DNA of 64,000 bases from the NCBI RefSeq assembly GCF_036541425.1, contig NZ_JAZHFT010000024.1, forward strand, positions 1-64,000, read 5' to 3'. The position numbers were made by a program, and so were the translations under genes. Under the pieces are notes generated by a model. That model searched no databases and had not been told where the DNA came from. It saw nothing but the letters and a program-made list of their open reading frames with translations. Within the stretch, counting starts at the first letter, position 1. Every line of letters starts with the position of its first letter. Below, piece after piece: positions 17,885 to 25,982 of the stretch. The DNA comes from Consotaella aegiceratis. Lineage in GTDB: Bacteria > Pseudomonadota > Alphaproteobacteria > Rhizobiales > Rhizobiaceae.

Positions 17885-18549
17885 CGAACGACCTCAGCGC
17901 TTGGCAACCCCGTGCACTGCCAGGGCGTGTGGCTCTGGAGGGCCGATCGGTCCTGGTCGAGCCGGTTGGCGACGAGCGGCGGTTCGGCCAGCTTTATGAC
18001 GTCGTCGCAGGGGCGGACGACGCTCTTTGGCGCTGGATGGGCTACGGTCCCTTTGCAAACGGCCAGGCGCTCGAAACCGTGTTGCGCCGGCTTGCCTTCG
18101 ATAGCGCGATGGTGCTTCACGCCGTCGTCCCAAAGAGCTCGGGTCGCGCCGAAGGCTGGATGGCGCTGATGCGCATCGATGCCGCCAACGGGGTGATCGA
18201 AATCGGCAACGTCGTGCTCGGCCCCCGCCTGCAGCGCACGCGGGAGGCCACGGAGGCGTTCTTCCTCTTGATGGGCCGCGTCTTCGACGAACTCGACTAC
18301 CGTCGGCTGGAGTGGAAGTGCGATGCCACCAACGGCCCCTCGCGCCGCGCTGCCGAACGGCTCGGTTTTACCTACGAGGGCACCTTTCGCCAGCACATGG
18401 TGGTCAAGGGCCGCAACCGGGACACCGCCTGGTTCGCCATGACCGACGACGAATGGCCGCGCCGGAGGTCGGCCTTCGAGGCGTGGCTCGACACCGGGAA
18501 TTTCGATGATAGGGGGCGGCAGCGCCAAAGCCTCGACGCGTTCCGGTAG
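17881..18549 (+). CDS. GNAT family N-acetyltransferase (RimJ/RimL-like)
   Basis: A 222-residue Acetyltransf_3-type protein. IEIGNVVLGPRLQRTREATEAFFLLM around residues 100-125 is the acetyl-CoA region, and LDYRRLEWKCDATNGPSRRAAERLGFTYEGTFRQHMVVKGRNRDTAWFAM near 140-185 is typical of RimJ/RimL-like enzymes that acetylate N-termini or small amines. It begins inside the last codons of the esterase (4-bp ATGA overlap). The target is not known. Confidence in the family is high and in any substrate low. Confidence 0.86.
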   Translation: MTNDLSAWQPRALPGRVALEGRSVLVEPVGDERRFGQLYDVVAGADDALWRWMGYGPFANGQALETVLRRLAFDSAMVLHAVVPKSSGRAEGWMALMRIDAANGVIEIGNVVLGPRLQRTREATEAFFLLMGRVFDELDYRRLEWKCDATNGPSRRAAERLGFTYEGTFRQHMVVKGRNRDTAWFAMTDDEWPRRRSAFEAWLDTGNFDDRGRQRQSLDAFR

Positions 18550-18646
18550 AATCGAAACGGCGCGAGCAGCGAAACGGCTTGGCGATATCCACCAAGCCGT
18601 CCGTCCTGCGCATCCTGGGGAAGCGGTGAGGCTCCGATCTCTGCCG

Positions 18647-19111
18647 TCAGCTCCGGGCCGGGACGATGGTGATCAAGGCGTTGGACGGGTAGATCGACTC
18701 GTAGAGTACGCCGTCACCGGGAGCGAATTCCAGAACCGTGGCGCCGCCCGAATCGGCCATGATCAGCGTGCCGCTCGGCGTCGAACGCCAATAGGTGATC
18801 CGCGAAAGCTCGGGCGAGGCGGCGCAATCGGGGTTCAGCGGCACGCGCTTGAAGCTCTCGTCCTGATTCGCCGGCTTGGCGACCTTGCAGGTGGCGCCGC
18901 TGCGCAGATCGATGAGACGCATGGCGTCCATCTCCTCGCGCTCGGCCGCGGTCCCGATGGAACCAGTGACGACCGGATCGGGGGTGACGTCTGCATTGGC
19001 CAGAACCGTGGCCGGCAGTCCTTCGCCGGGAACGATGGCAGCGCCCTGCATCCATGACGCCAGCAAAACGCCAGCGAGACCAACGGAAAGAGCAACCGCG
19101 GCAAATTTCAT
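18647..19111 (-). CDS. Exported protein resembling AprI/Inh protease inhibitors
   Basis: A 154-residue protein that starts with a signal-like segment (MKFAAVALSVGLAGVLLASW) at the ATG at 19111; a longer frame starts at 19150. The mature part has two Cys (SGATCKVAK and LNPDCAAS), then ITYWRSTPSGTLIMADSGGATVLEF, which resembles the single-domain beta-barrel of AprI/Inh metalloprotease inhibitors (Cys pair, W-x(n)-L-x-D-x-x-G). The match is by eye only and no metalloprotease gene is nearby, so it should be treated as a hypothetical exported protein with possible inhibitor fold. Confidence 0.6.
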   Translation of the reverse strand: MKFAAVALSVGLAGVLLASWMQGAAIVPGEGLPATVLANADVTPDPVVTGSIGTAAEREEMDAMRLIDLRSGATCKVAKPANQDESFKRVPLNPDCAASPELSRITYWRSTPSGTLIMADSGGATVLEFAPGDGVLYESIYPSNALITIVPARS

Positions 19112-19205
19112 CGGGTGGGCTCCGAGAACGATTTGTTCATCCTGATCCAAGCGACGGTATTACTGAAAAGTTAACTGAACCTTGCCTTCGGCGAGTTGAT
19201 ATAGA

Positions 19206-20183
19206 TCACCCTGCTTCGACAAGGCCCGCCGCCACGATCTCCGGGACAGGCGTGACGACCCTACGCTCTTGAAACCACATCTTCAAATTGTTGACGACGA
19301 CATCGCCCATCGCCCACCGGGTGGCGCGGGATGCCGAGCCGAGATGCGGCAGAAGCACGACGTTGTCGAGGGCACGCAGGTCTGCGGATACCTTCGGTTC
19401 GTTGACGAACACGTCAAGCCCGGCCGCGCCGATCGTGCCGGAGGCGAGCGCTTTGACCAGCGCCGCCTCATCGACGGTCGTGCCGCGGCCGATATTGATC
19501 AGCACGCCGTTCGGGCCGAGCGCCTCGAGCACCGCAGGCCCGACGGCATTCTCCGTCGCCGGTCCGCCCGGAGCCGCGACGATCAGCGTGTCGACCGCCG
19601 CGGCGAGATCGGCCAGGCTGGCATGATAGGGATAGGGCACATCGTCGCGCTGGCGTCGATTGTGATAGCTGACGGTCAGGCCGAAGGCCTCGAGGCGTCG
19701 GGCGATGGCCAGGCCGATGCGCCCGAGACCGAAGATGCCGGCGCTGCGTCCGCGCAGGGTCATCGGCGTCAGCGGATAGGGCCCGTCCGTCTCCCAGCGG
19801 CCGTCGCGCAGATAGCGCTCGGCCTTGGAGAATTCGCGCACTGTATTGAGAAGAAGGCCCAGCGTCGTGTCGGCGACCTCCTCGGTCAGAACGTCGGGCG
19901 TATTGGTCACCAGAACGCGCCGCGCTGCCGCTGCCGCCACATCGACACCGTCGTAGCCGACGCCGAAACTGGCAATGATTTCCAGATTGGGCAGAGCGTC
20001 CATCAGGGCGGCTCCGGCGCCGCCGGCCAGGGCTATGCCGCGAACCGCGTGACGGTCCTCGTCGCCGAGGCTGGCGGGATTGCCGTCGAAGGGGCGGACA
20101 TCGAACGTCTCGCGCAGCGTCGCCAGGGTATCCACGTTCATCTTTTTCGAGACGAGGATCGGGATCGACTTCAGCTCTGACAT
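19206..20183 (-). CDS. D-isomer-specific 2-hydroxyacid dehydrogenase
   Basis: A 325-residue NAD(P)-dependent dehydrogenase. IASFGVGYDGVDV near residue 75 is the substrate loop, GIFGLGRIGLAIARRLEAFG near 150 is the Rossmann dinucleotide motif, INIGRGTTVDEAAL near 235 gives the catalytic Arg, FVNEPKV the Glu and LLPHLGSAS the His. The closest subgroup by eye is hydroxypyruvate/glyoxylate reductase. The start overlaps the end of the LacI-type regulator by 13 bp in the same direction, so the enzyme is co-transcribed with, and probably controlled by, that regulator. Confidence 0.87.
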   Translation of the reverse strand: MSELKSIPILVSKKMNVDTLATLRETFDVRPFDGNPASLGDEDRHAVRGIALAGGAGAALMDALPNLEIIASFGVGYDGVDVAAAAARRVLVTNTPDVLTEEVADTTLGLLLNTVREFSKAERYLRDGRWETDGPYPLTPMTLRGRSAGIFGLGRIGLAIARRLEAFGLTVSYHNRRQRDDVPYPYHASLADLAAAVDTLIVAAPGGPATENAVGPAVLEALGPNGVLINIGRGTTVDEAALVKALASGTIGAAGLDVFVNEPKVSADLRALDNVVLLPHLGSASRATRWAMGDVVVNNLKMWFQERRVVTPVPEIVAAGLVEAG

Positions 20184-21229
20184 GTCTGTTCCTTCGGTCT
20201 GTTGCCGGCCGCGGAACCCGGCGAATACTCGCTCGATCGGCGGATCTTGAGCGTCGGCGTGATCAATTGCGTCTCCGCCGGCACCTGTTCGCCCTGCAGG
20301 CGGGCCAGCAGCGCCCGAGCGGCCAGCTTGCCGACCTCGGTCTGGCCGTTGCTGACGGTGGTTAGCGCGGGGGTGGCGATAGCCGCTTCCTCGATGTCGT
20401 CATAGCCGATGACGGCGATGTCCTCGCCCGGCACGAGCCCGGCCCGGCCCAGGCCGTACATCAGGCCGAGCGCCACGAGATCGGAATAGCAGACGACGGC
20501 GGTCGGCAGTTCGGGCAGATCCAGAAGCCTTGGGGCGGCCTGGAAGCCGCTGTGACGGTCGCGGGCACCCTTGATCCGCCATTCCTGCTGCAGGGAAATG
20601 CCGGCTTCCGCCAATGCCTGGAGATAGCCCGCCTCGCGCTCGCGTCCGGTCGACGTGGTCTCGTCGCCGCCGACCATGGCGATGCTTCGATGGCCGCTCT
20701 TGATCAAATGCTCGACCGCCAGGCGCATGCCGTAGCGGTCGTCGCCATGGAAGCCCGGCACTTGGGCGCCCTCGACCGTGCGCGCCACGAGCATGACGGG
20801 CAGGTTGTTGTTCTCCGCCAGTTCGATGTCTGCGGCGGGCGTGCCGATCGCCGGCGACATGATCATCCCGTCGGCGCCGAGCTGCAGCATCGTATCGATA
20901 AACGCCCGCTGCTTGGGGAGCTGGTCGTAGTGGTTGCACAGGATGAAGGTGTGATTCTGCCGGTCCAGCTCGTGCTCGATCGCCTGCAGGATCTCGCCGT
21001 AGAACGGGTTCATCACATCGTGCACGCACACGCCGATAATGCCGGACTTGGACGTGCGCAGGCTGGCCGCCCGGCGATTGTAGATATAGCCGGAGGTGCG
21101 CGCCTCCTCCTTGATGCGCTCGCGCGTGGCCTCGGCCACCAGGGGGCTGTCGCGCAACGCCAGCGAGACGGTCGCAGTGGAAAGCCCGAGCGCCTCGGCG
21201 ATCGTCGACAACTTAACTTTCTGGGCCAC
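20171..21229 (-). CDS. LacI family transcriptional regulator
   Basis: A 352-residue regulator: the first 55 residues are the LacI headpiece (VKLSTIAEALGLSTATVSLALRDSPLVAEATRERI, then hinge GYIYNRRAASLRT), followed by a periplasmic-binding-protein-like ligand domain (IGVCVHDVMNPFYGEIL, TAVVCYSDLVALGLMYGL, IAVIGYDDIEEAAIATPALTTV). It overlaps the downstream hydroxyacid-dehydrogenase gene by 13 bp. A possible operator with arms AAAC and GTTT lies about 77 bp upstream. The effector is probably a sugar or sugar acid. Confidence 0.9.
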   Translation of the reverse strand: MAQKVKLSTIAEALGLSTATVSLALRDSPLVAEATRERIKEEARTSGYIYNRRAASLRTSKSGIIGVCVHDVMNPFYGEILQAIEHELDRQNHTFILCNHYDQLPKQRAFIDTMLQLGADGMIMSPAIGTPAADIELAENNNLPVMLVARTVEGAQVPGFHGDDRYGMRLAVEHLIKSGHRSIAMVGGDETTSTGREREAGYLQALAEAGISLQQEWRIKGARDRHSGFQAAPRLLDLPELPTAVVCYSDLVALGLMYGLGRAGLVPGEDIAVIGYDDIEEAAIATPALTTVSNGQTEVGKLAARALLARLQGEQVPAETQLITPTLKIRRSSEYSPGSAAGNRPKEQTCQS

Positions 21230-21305
21230 CTGTCTCTACCCGATGCGGTCAGTTCGTCGGTCGGCCATCTATGACAAAGACGGCGCAGAACCGAAAGGGC
21301 AGCAT

Positions 21306-21322
21306 AAACAATTGCATCGTTT
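21306..21322. promoter_or_regulatory. Possible LacI-type operator
   Basis: A 17-bp imperfect palindrome AAAC-N9-GTTT with inner AT pairs on both sides, 77 bp upstream of the LacI-type gene. LacI sites often have outer A/T blocks and a central CpG; the centre here is not a canonical CG, so support is weak. Confidence 0.3.
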
Positions 21323-21340
21323 CGACTTGCTTACCATCCT

Positions 21341-21808
21341 TCAGTCTTCGTCCTCCTCGGCCGTTCCCGATGCCGCGGGCTCGAGATTGCGTTCCACCCG
21401 CTGCAGCAGCTTGCGCAGAAGCTTGATCTCCTTGGTCGACAGCCCTTTCAGGCCGAGCCGTTCCACATCCCGCTGCGCCAGGCGCACCTCGTCGACGATC
21501 TGCTCGCCCCGTTCCGTCAGAAAGGCGTGGCTCTGGCGCGCGTCCTGATCCGAGGCGCGCTTGTCGACGAGGCCCTGCGCCGCCAGCCGGGCGATGGTCT
21601 TGGTGATGGTGGGCGGGCGCACCGAAAGGCGCGTCGCCAATTCACGCAGCGACAGGCCGTCCGCCTCGCTCAAGGCCAACAGTAAAGCGTCCTGCCCCGG
21701 ATAGATGTCCAGGCTGGCGAGCCTCGCGGAGAGGGCGGTGCGGCCGGCGCGCGCGGCCAGCACGAGCTGCCGCATGGTCGTCGAACGCTTTTTCTTTTTG
21801 CCGGTCAT
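21341..21808 (-). CDS. MarR family transcriptional regulator
   Basis: A 155-residue protein. The winged helix-turn-helix lies at about residues 50-105: LSLRELATRLSVRPPTITKTIARLAAQGLVDKRASDQDARQSHAFLTERG, a clean MarR recognition helix and Asp-Arg-type wing. The N-terminus is Lys/Arg-rich and the tail is acidic (AEEDED). It is divergent from the creatininase-family gene with 118 bp between starts, which makes that gene a possible target. The ligand is unknown. Confidence 0.87.
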   Translation of the reverse strand: MTGKKKKRSTTMRQLVLAARAGRTALSARLASLDIYPGQDALLLALSEADGLSLRELATRLSVRPPTITKTIARLAAQGLVDKRASDQDARQSHAFLTERGEQIVDEVRLAQRDVERLGLKGLSTKEIKLLRKLLQRVERNLEPAASGTAEEDED

Positions 21809-21926
21809 CGCCTCCCCAACTCCAACTGCTGCAAAATGGCTAGGTGCGGCCTCGCTGTCCAGCTTTAGATTGCCGCTGCGACAGCATAAGCAGGGTCATG
21901 CTTGCTACGATCGGAGAGAAATCGTC

Positions 21927-22715
21927 ATGATGAGCCGCCGCTACGAAGAACTGACCTCCGCCGATCTCTCGGGCTCGCCGCTTCGACATGCCGTTGCCGT
22001 GTTGCCGATCGCTGCGATCGAGCAGCATGGTCCGCACCTGCCGCTGGGGACCGATGCGATCATCGCCGACCACATGGTCGGCCTCACGGTGGAACGTCTG
22101 CCCGAGGCGGTGCCCGTGACGATATTGCCGACGATGCGCCTCGGCGTCTCGACCGAGCACGCTCGCTTCGCAGGCACGCTTGGTCATCGCTGGGACACGA
22201 TGATCCGTTCGCTCATCGAGGTCGGCGACGGGCTGGCGGCGACCGGTTTTCGGCGACTGGTCATCGTCAGCTCGCATGGCGGCAACACGCCGGCGATGGA
22301 TACGGCGGCGCTGGAGCTGCGCGCCGGTCACGACATGCTGGTCGCTCCCGTCTCATGGCAGCGATTCGGCTATCCGCCCGCCCTGCTGCCGGACGACGAG
22401 ATCGCCGTCGGCATCCATGGCGGGGCCATCGAGACGGCCTTGATGCTTTTTTTCCGGCCTGATCTCGTGCGCGGCGACGGGGTCTCCGACTTCGCCTCGC
22501 TGCAGAGCGAGATGGAAATCCGGACCAAGCGCCTGCGGGCACATGGCCGGCTCGGCTTCGGCTGGCTTGCGGGCGACCTCAACGAGGCGGGCACCGTGGG
22601 CAATGCCGGGCTTGCCAACGCCGAGATGGGACGCGCCATCGCTGAACATCAAGTCGCCGGCTTCATCGAATTCGTGCAGGATGTGGCCGCCTTCGATCTG
22701 GCACACCTGCGATAA
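21927..22715 (+). CDS. Creatininase family protein
   Basis: A 262-residue metal-dependent amidohydrolase of the creatininase/MftE fold. AAIEQHGPHLPLGTDAIIAD near residue 32 supplies Glu, His and Asp metal ligands, VIVSSHGGNTPAMDTAALEL near 112 is the second signature, and GIHGGAIETALMLFFRPDLV near 160 provides the final Glu. Family members hydrolyse creatinine, formamidopyrimidines or peptide-like substrates; this one cannot be assigned. The ATG at 21927 follows GGAGAG. It is divergent from a MarR gene and 70 bp upstream of the CobW gene. Confidence 0.88.
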   Translation: MMSRRYEELTSADLSGSPLRHAVAVLPIAAIEQHGPHLPLGTDAIIADHMVGLTVERLPEAVPVTILPTMRLGVSTEHARFAGTLGHRWDTMIRSLIEVGDGLAATGFRRLVIVSSHGGNTPAMDTAALELRAGHDMLVAPVSWQRFGYPPALLPDDEIAVGIHGGAIETALMLFFRPDLVRGDGVSDFASLQSEMEIRTKRLRAHGRLGFGWLAGDLNEAGTVGNAGLANAEMGRAIAEHQVAGFIEFVQDVAAFDLAHLR

Positions 22716-22785
22716 CGGCGCTTCGACCCCGTGCAATCGACGCAATCGGCACTTATATGGTGGACCGATCGATCAGGAGCTTGCC

Positions 22786-23898
22786 ATGTCCGAGACATCA
22801 TCCGAGGCCGCGAACCAGATCCCCGTCACCGTGCTGACCGGCTATCTGGGGTCCGGCAAGACGACACTGCTCAACCGAATCCTGTCGGAAGATCATGGTC
22901 GCCGCTATGCGGTCATCGTCAACGAGTTCGGCGAGATCGGCATCGACAACGATCTCATCGTCGAATCGGACGAAGAAATCTACGAGATGAACAACGGCTG
23001 CGTCTGCTGCACCGTGCGCGGCGATTTGGTGCGCGTCGTCGAAGGACTGACGCGCCGTCGCGGCCGCTTCGACGCCATCGTGGTCGAGACCACCGGGCTC
23101 GCCGACCCGGTCCCCGTCGCCCAGACCTTCTTCATGGACGACGACGTGCGGGCCAAGACCAAGCTCGACGCCGTCGTGGCGCTGGTGGACGCCAAGCATC
23201 TGCCGCTGCGGCTGCGCGACTCGAAGGAGGCGGAAGATCAGATCGCCTTTGCCGACGTGGTGCTCCTCAATAAGACGGATCTGGTTTCGCCCGAGGACCT
23301 GGCCAGGGTCGAGGCGACGATCCGCGCGATCAACCCGCATGCGGTGATCCATCGTACCGAGCGCGCCAATGTCGATCTCGACCGGGTGCTGGGCCAGGGG
23401 GCCTTCGATCTCGCCCGGGTGCTCGACAACGATCCGGACTTCCTGGAGGCCGAGGACGACCACGTCTGCGGTCCCGACTGCGATCACGATCACCACCACC
23501 ATGATCATGACCACCATGACCATGATCACCACGGCCATCATCACCATCATCACGATGGCGCCGTGTCGGACATCCACGACGTGACGGTGACCTCGGTCTC
23601 GCTCCGGGGCGGCGAGCTCGATCAACGCAAGTTCTTCCCCTGGGTGCAGGCGCTGACGCAGGAGCAGGGGCCGAACATCCTGCGCCTCAAGGGCATCATC
23701 GCCTTCGCCGACGACCCCGACCGCTACGTGGTTCAGGGTGTCCACATGATCATCGAGGGCGACCACCAGCGGCCCTGGCGCGCTGACGAGAAGCGCGAGA
23801 GCAGGCTCGTCCTGATCGGCCGCGAACTCGACGCGGAAGCGCTGGAGACGGAATTCGCGGCCTGCGCCGCCAAGCTGGGGGCTGGGGCTGCCGCCTGA
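22786..23898 (+). CDS. CobW/COG0523 GTPase, putative zinc metallochaperone
   Basis: A 370-residue G3E-family GTPase. Walker A is GYLGSGKTTLLN at about residue 19, the metal-binding CxCC motif is NNGCVCCTVRGD near 67, switch II is VVETTGLADP near 96 and the base-recognition motif is LLNKTDLV near 160. A linker near residues 225-260 is extraordinarily rich in His and Asp. The C-terminal CobW_C domain follows (RLKGIIAFADDPDRYVVQGVH). Such proteins deliver zinc or other metals using GTP, and the His-rich loop is typical of metal-storing COG0523 members. An AGGAGC site precedes the ATG. It overlaps the following WD40 gene by one base, indicating an operon. Confidence 0.9.
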   Translation: MSETSSEAANQIPVTVLTGYLGSGKTTLLNRILSEDHGRRYAVIVNEFGEIGIDNDLIVESDEEIYEMNNGCVCCTVRGDLVRVVEGLTRRRGRFDAIVVETTGLADPVPVAQTFFMDDDVRAKTKLDAVVALVDAKHLPLRLRDSKEAEDQIAFADVVLLNKTDLVSPEDLARVEATIRAINPHAVIHRTERANVDLDRVLGQGAFDLARVLDNDPDFLEAEDDHVCGPDCDHDHHHHDHDHHDHDHHGHHHHHHDGAVSDIHDVTVTSVSLRGGELDQRKFFPWVQALTQEQGPNILRLKGIIAFADDPDRYVVQGVHMIIEGDHQRPWRADEKRESRLVLIGRELDAEALETEFAACAAKLGAGAAA

Positions 23899-24875
23899 TG
23901 CCGTCGATCGCAGCGTATGAGTTCGTCGAATTCGTCGAGACGGCGGTGTTTCTGAAAGACGAGCCCGTCTTCGCCCTGGCGGATGGAACAGTGCGCATGC
24001 CCGCCGGCGGCGAGCGCACCGTCGAAGCCCATTCAGGCGGTCTGCTCGCGGCCCGTCCCGATCCGTGGAACGGGCGCCTCCTGACCGGCGGCGAGGATGG
24101 CCGCGTCGTCGCGGTGACGCCTGACGGGAAGGCTTCCGAACTGGCCACCATCGGCCGCAAATGGGTCGACCGCGTCGCGGCCGGACCGAACGGCGTGGTG
24201 GGCTTTGCTTCGGGCCGCACCGCCTATGTCCGGTTATCGGATGGCACCGTCAAAGAATTCCCGCAGGAACGCACGGTCGAGGATATCGCTTTCGCGCCCA
24301 AGGGCATCCGCCTGGCGACGGCGCGCTACAACGGCGCCTCGCTCTATTTCGCCGGCACCGACTCCGCGCCCGTCCAGCTCGAATGGAAAGGTGCCCATAT
24401 CGCCGTCATGTTCTCGCCGGACGGCCGGTTTCTCGTCACCTCAATGCAGGAAAATGCCCTGCACGGTTGGCGTCTGGACGACGGCCAGCATATGCGCATG
24501 GCCGGCTATCCGGCGAAGGTGAAGAGCTGGTCGTGGTCGGCCAAGGGGCGATATCTGGCGACCGCCGGTGCGCCAGTCGCCGTGCTCTGGCCGTTTGCCG
24601 GCAAGACCGGCCCGATGGGCAAGGCGCCTTTGGAACTCGGCTTGCGCGGGGATACCATGGTGACCTGCGTCGCCTGCCATCCGGCCGAGGACATGCTGGC
24701 GGTCGGCTATGCCGACGGCATGATCCTGGCGGTCCGCTTCGCCGACCAGAAGGAAGCACTTCTGCGCCGCGGCGGCACCGGCGCGATCCAGACCATGGCC
24801 TGGGATCGCGAAGGCCGCCGCCTCGCCTTCGGCTCCGAAATGGGCGAGGCCGGGGTGATCGACATCGCGGGGTAG
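23898..24875 (+). CDS. WD40-repeat beta-propeller protein
   Basis: A 325-residue protein made almost entirely of degenerate WD40-like blades: LLTGGEDGRVVAVTPDG, VEDIAFAPKGIRLATARYN, HIAVMFSPDGRFLVTSMQENALHGWRLDDG, VKSWSWSAKGRYLATAGAPVAVLWPF, VTCVACHPAEDMLAVGYADGMILAV and IQTMAWDREGRRLAFGSEMGEAGVIDI. No signal peptide or catalytic residues are visible, so it should be a cytoplasmic scaffold. Its start codon overlaps the CobW stop (TGATG), so the two are translated together. A scaffold role in metal delivery is an inference from that coupling. Confidence 0.87.
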   Translation: MPSIAAYEFVEFVETAVFLKDEPVFALADGTVRMPAGGERTVEAHSGGLLAARPDPWNGRLLTGGEDGRVVAVTPDGKASELATIGRKWVDRVAAGPNGVVGFASGRTAYVRLSDGTVKEFPQERTVEDIAFAPKGIRLATARYNGASLYFAGTDSAPVQLEWKGAHIAVMFSPDGRFLVTSMQENALHGWRLDDGQHMRMAGYPAKVKSWSWSAKGRYLATAGAPVAVLWPFAGKTGPMGKAPLELGLRGDTMVTCVACHPAEDMLAVGYADGMILAVRFADQKEALLRRGGTGAIQTMAWDREGRRLAFGSEMGEAGVIDIAG

Positions 24876-24906
24876 GCGGGCCGGACGATCGACTGGTGCT
24901 GTGGAC

Positions 24907-25377
24907 TCAGTGCCGGACAACGGCGCCGGGGTGATCCGCTAGCCAGCGGTCGATATCGACGCGCCACTCCTCGATCATCGCTGCATAAGCCGTTTCCGTG
25001 AAGTCCGCCAGATAGGCCTCGCCGTCGGCGTTCAATGCCGTCACGGCGTAGGTGACGTCCGCCTGGGTTCGTTCGAGGGGCAAGGGACGGCAGCGCACGA
25101 CGACTTCGGCGATGCGGCTGGCCGGCGTGACGCGGACATAGCGGGCGCGGTGGCCTGCGGGATCCCACTCGGCGCAGGCCCAGATTGTGGCATCGGCGCC
25201 GGTGCCGGTCTGAAACACCATCCCAGCGCTTGTGCGGCCGTCCTCGGGATGGATGTAGTCCGGGCTCCAGCCTGGAACCCACGCTTCCTCGCCGAGCGGC
25301 GTGAACATGGGAAAGGCGCGCGCGATCGGACCATTCAGGTGGATCGTATGATGACGATCAACGCGGCGTCCCGCCAT
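24907..25377 (-). CDS. SRPBCC-fold protein
   Basis: A 156-residue protein with START/SRPBCC-like features: an N-terminal beta strand (HHTIHLNGPIARAFPMFTPLGEEAWVPGW), alternating strands in the middle (GMVFQTGTGADATIWACAEWD, RYVRVTPASRIAEVVVRC) and a long C-terminal helix (YLADFTETAYAAMIEEWRVDIDRWLAD). It should form a hydrophobic ligand-binding cavity; the ligand is unknown. The start at 25377 follows TAAAGGAG and overlaps the end of the ribbon-helix-helix gene by 20 bp, so the two form a small operon. Confidence 0.78.
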   Translation of the reverse strand: MAGRRVDRHHTIHLNGPIARAFPMFTPLGEEAWVPGWSPDYIHPEDGRTSAGMVFQTGTGADATIWACAEWDPAGHRARYVRVTPASRIAEVVVRCRPLPLERTQADVTYAVTALNADGEAYLADFTETAYAAMIEEWRVDIDRWLADHPGAVVRH

Positions 25378-25627
25378 GGGATTCTCCTTTATCTTCCGAA
25401 AGCCGATGGCTGTCGGCCGCGGCGAGGTCGAGGCCGTAGACATGCTTCAGCTCGCGGATGGCTTGCAGAGTCTCGGGTGAAAAGGGCGCCTTGCCCTCCA
25501 GGGCATGCAGACAGATGCCCTCGAGCAAATCGCCCATGCTCATGTCGTGCAGCTCTGCCAGCGCCTTGAGCACCTTCACGAGACGTTTCTCCAGGCGCAC
25601 GCCCGTCTGTATCCGTTCGACAACCAT
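25358..25627 (-). CDS. Ribbon-helix-helix-type small protein, probable autoregulator
   Basis: An 89-residue protein. The first 45 residues (MVVERIQTGVRLEKRLVKVL, then AELHDMSMGDLLEGICLHALEG) have the pattern of a ribbon-helix-helix DNA-binding domain: a short strand with alternating polar residues followed by two amphipathic helices. The C-terminus is charged and probably flexible. The ATG at 25627 is preferred over an upstream frame to 25801 because a perfect 16-bp palindrome lies seven bases upstream of it. It is followed with 20-bp overlap by the SRPBCC gene. It is probably a repressor of this two-gene operon. Confidence 0.72.
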   Translation of the reverse strand: MVVERIQTGVRLEKRLVKVLKALAELHDMSMGDLLEGICLHALEGKAPFSPETLQAIRELKHVYGLDLAAADSHRLSEDKGESHGGTPR

Positions 25628-25634
25628 GATATTG

Positions 25635-25650
25635 ATGTACCATGGTACAT
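25635..25650. promoter_or_regulatory. Perfect 16-bp operator palindrome
   Basis: ATGTACCATGGTACAT is identical to its own reverse complement. It sits immediately upstream of the start of the ribbon-helix-helix gene, so a dimer or tetramer bound here would block transcription or translation initiation of the two-gene operon. No protein is proven to bind it. Confidence 0.6.
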
Positions 25651-25982
25651 AAGATGAGGGAAGCGGGCTATGGGGCTGTAGGGCTGGGCTTCGAAGGTGA
25701 GCGTCGTCGGCGGATGACGCCGGCGCCCAACGGACCGATGAGCCGAGGGAGCAGGGCGTGCCAATCGCACGAATGGGCGAATTGCTGGGTCCGTTGCCCA
25801 CATTTTCGAAGAGTTTTCAAGATCTGGACTTGGGCGCGGTCGTGGTTACCTGCCTATCGACGGCCTGGCGATCGCCGACCCTTTTGCTGCCCCCGGGGCG
25901 CCGATGGAACGTTCGGGATTTGCACGAGGGCCAAACCCAGCCGCGCTCGAGGTCGAAGCAACCTTTCGAAGGAGATGGTCCC
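25651..25982. other. Intergenic region before quinone oxidoreductase gene
   Basis: About 330 bp without a convincing gene. The frame leading into the oxidoreductase is open from 25758 but shows no ribosome site or similarity. I see no strong repeat or terminator here; a promoter for each flanking operon is expected. Confidence 0.35.

Noticed and set aside
23480..23570. A cat/gat-rich tandem-looking stretch that could be taken for a short repeat array
   Set aside because: It is the His/Asp codon run inside the CobW gene, in frame.
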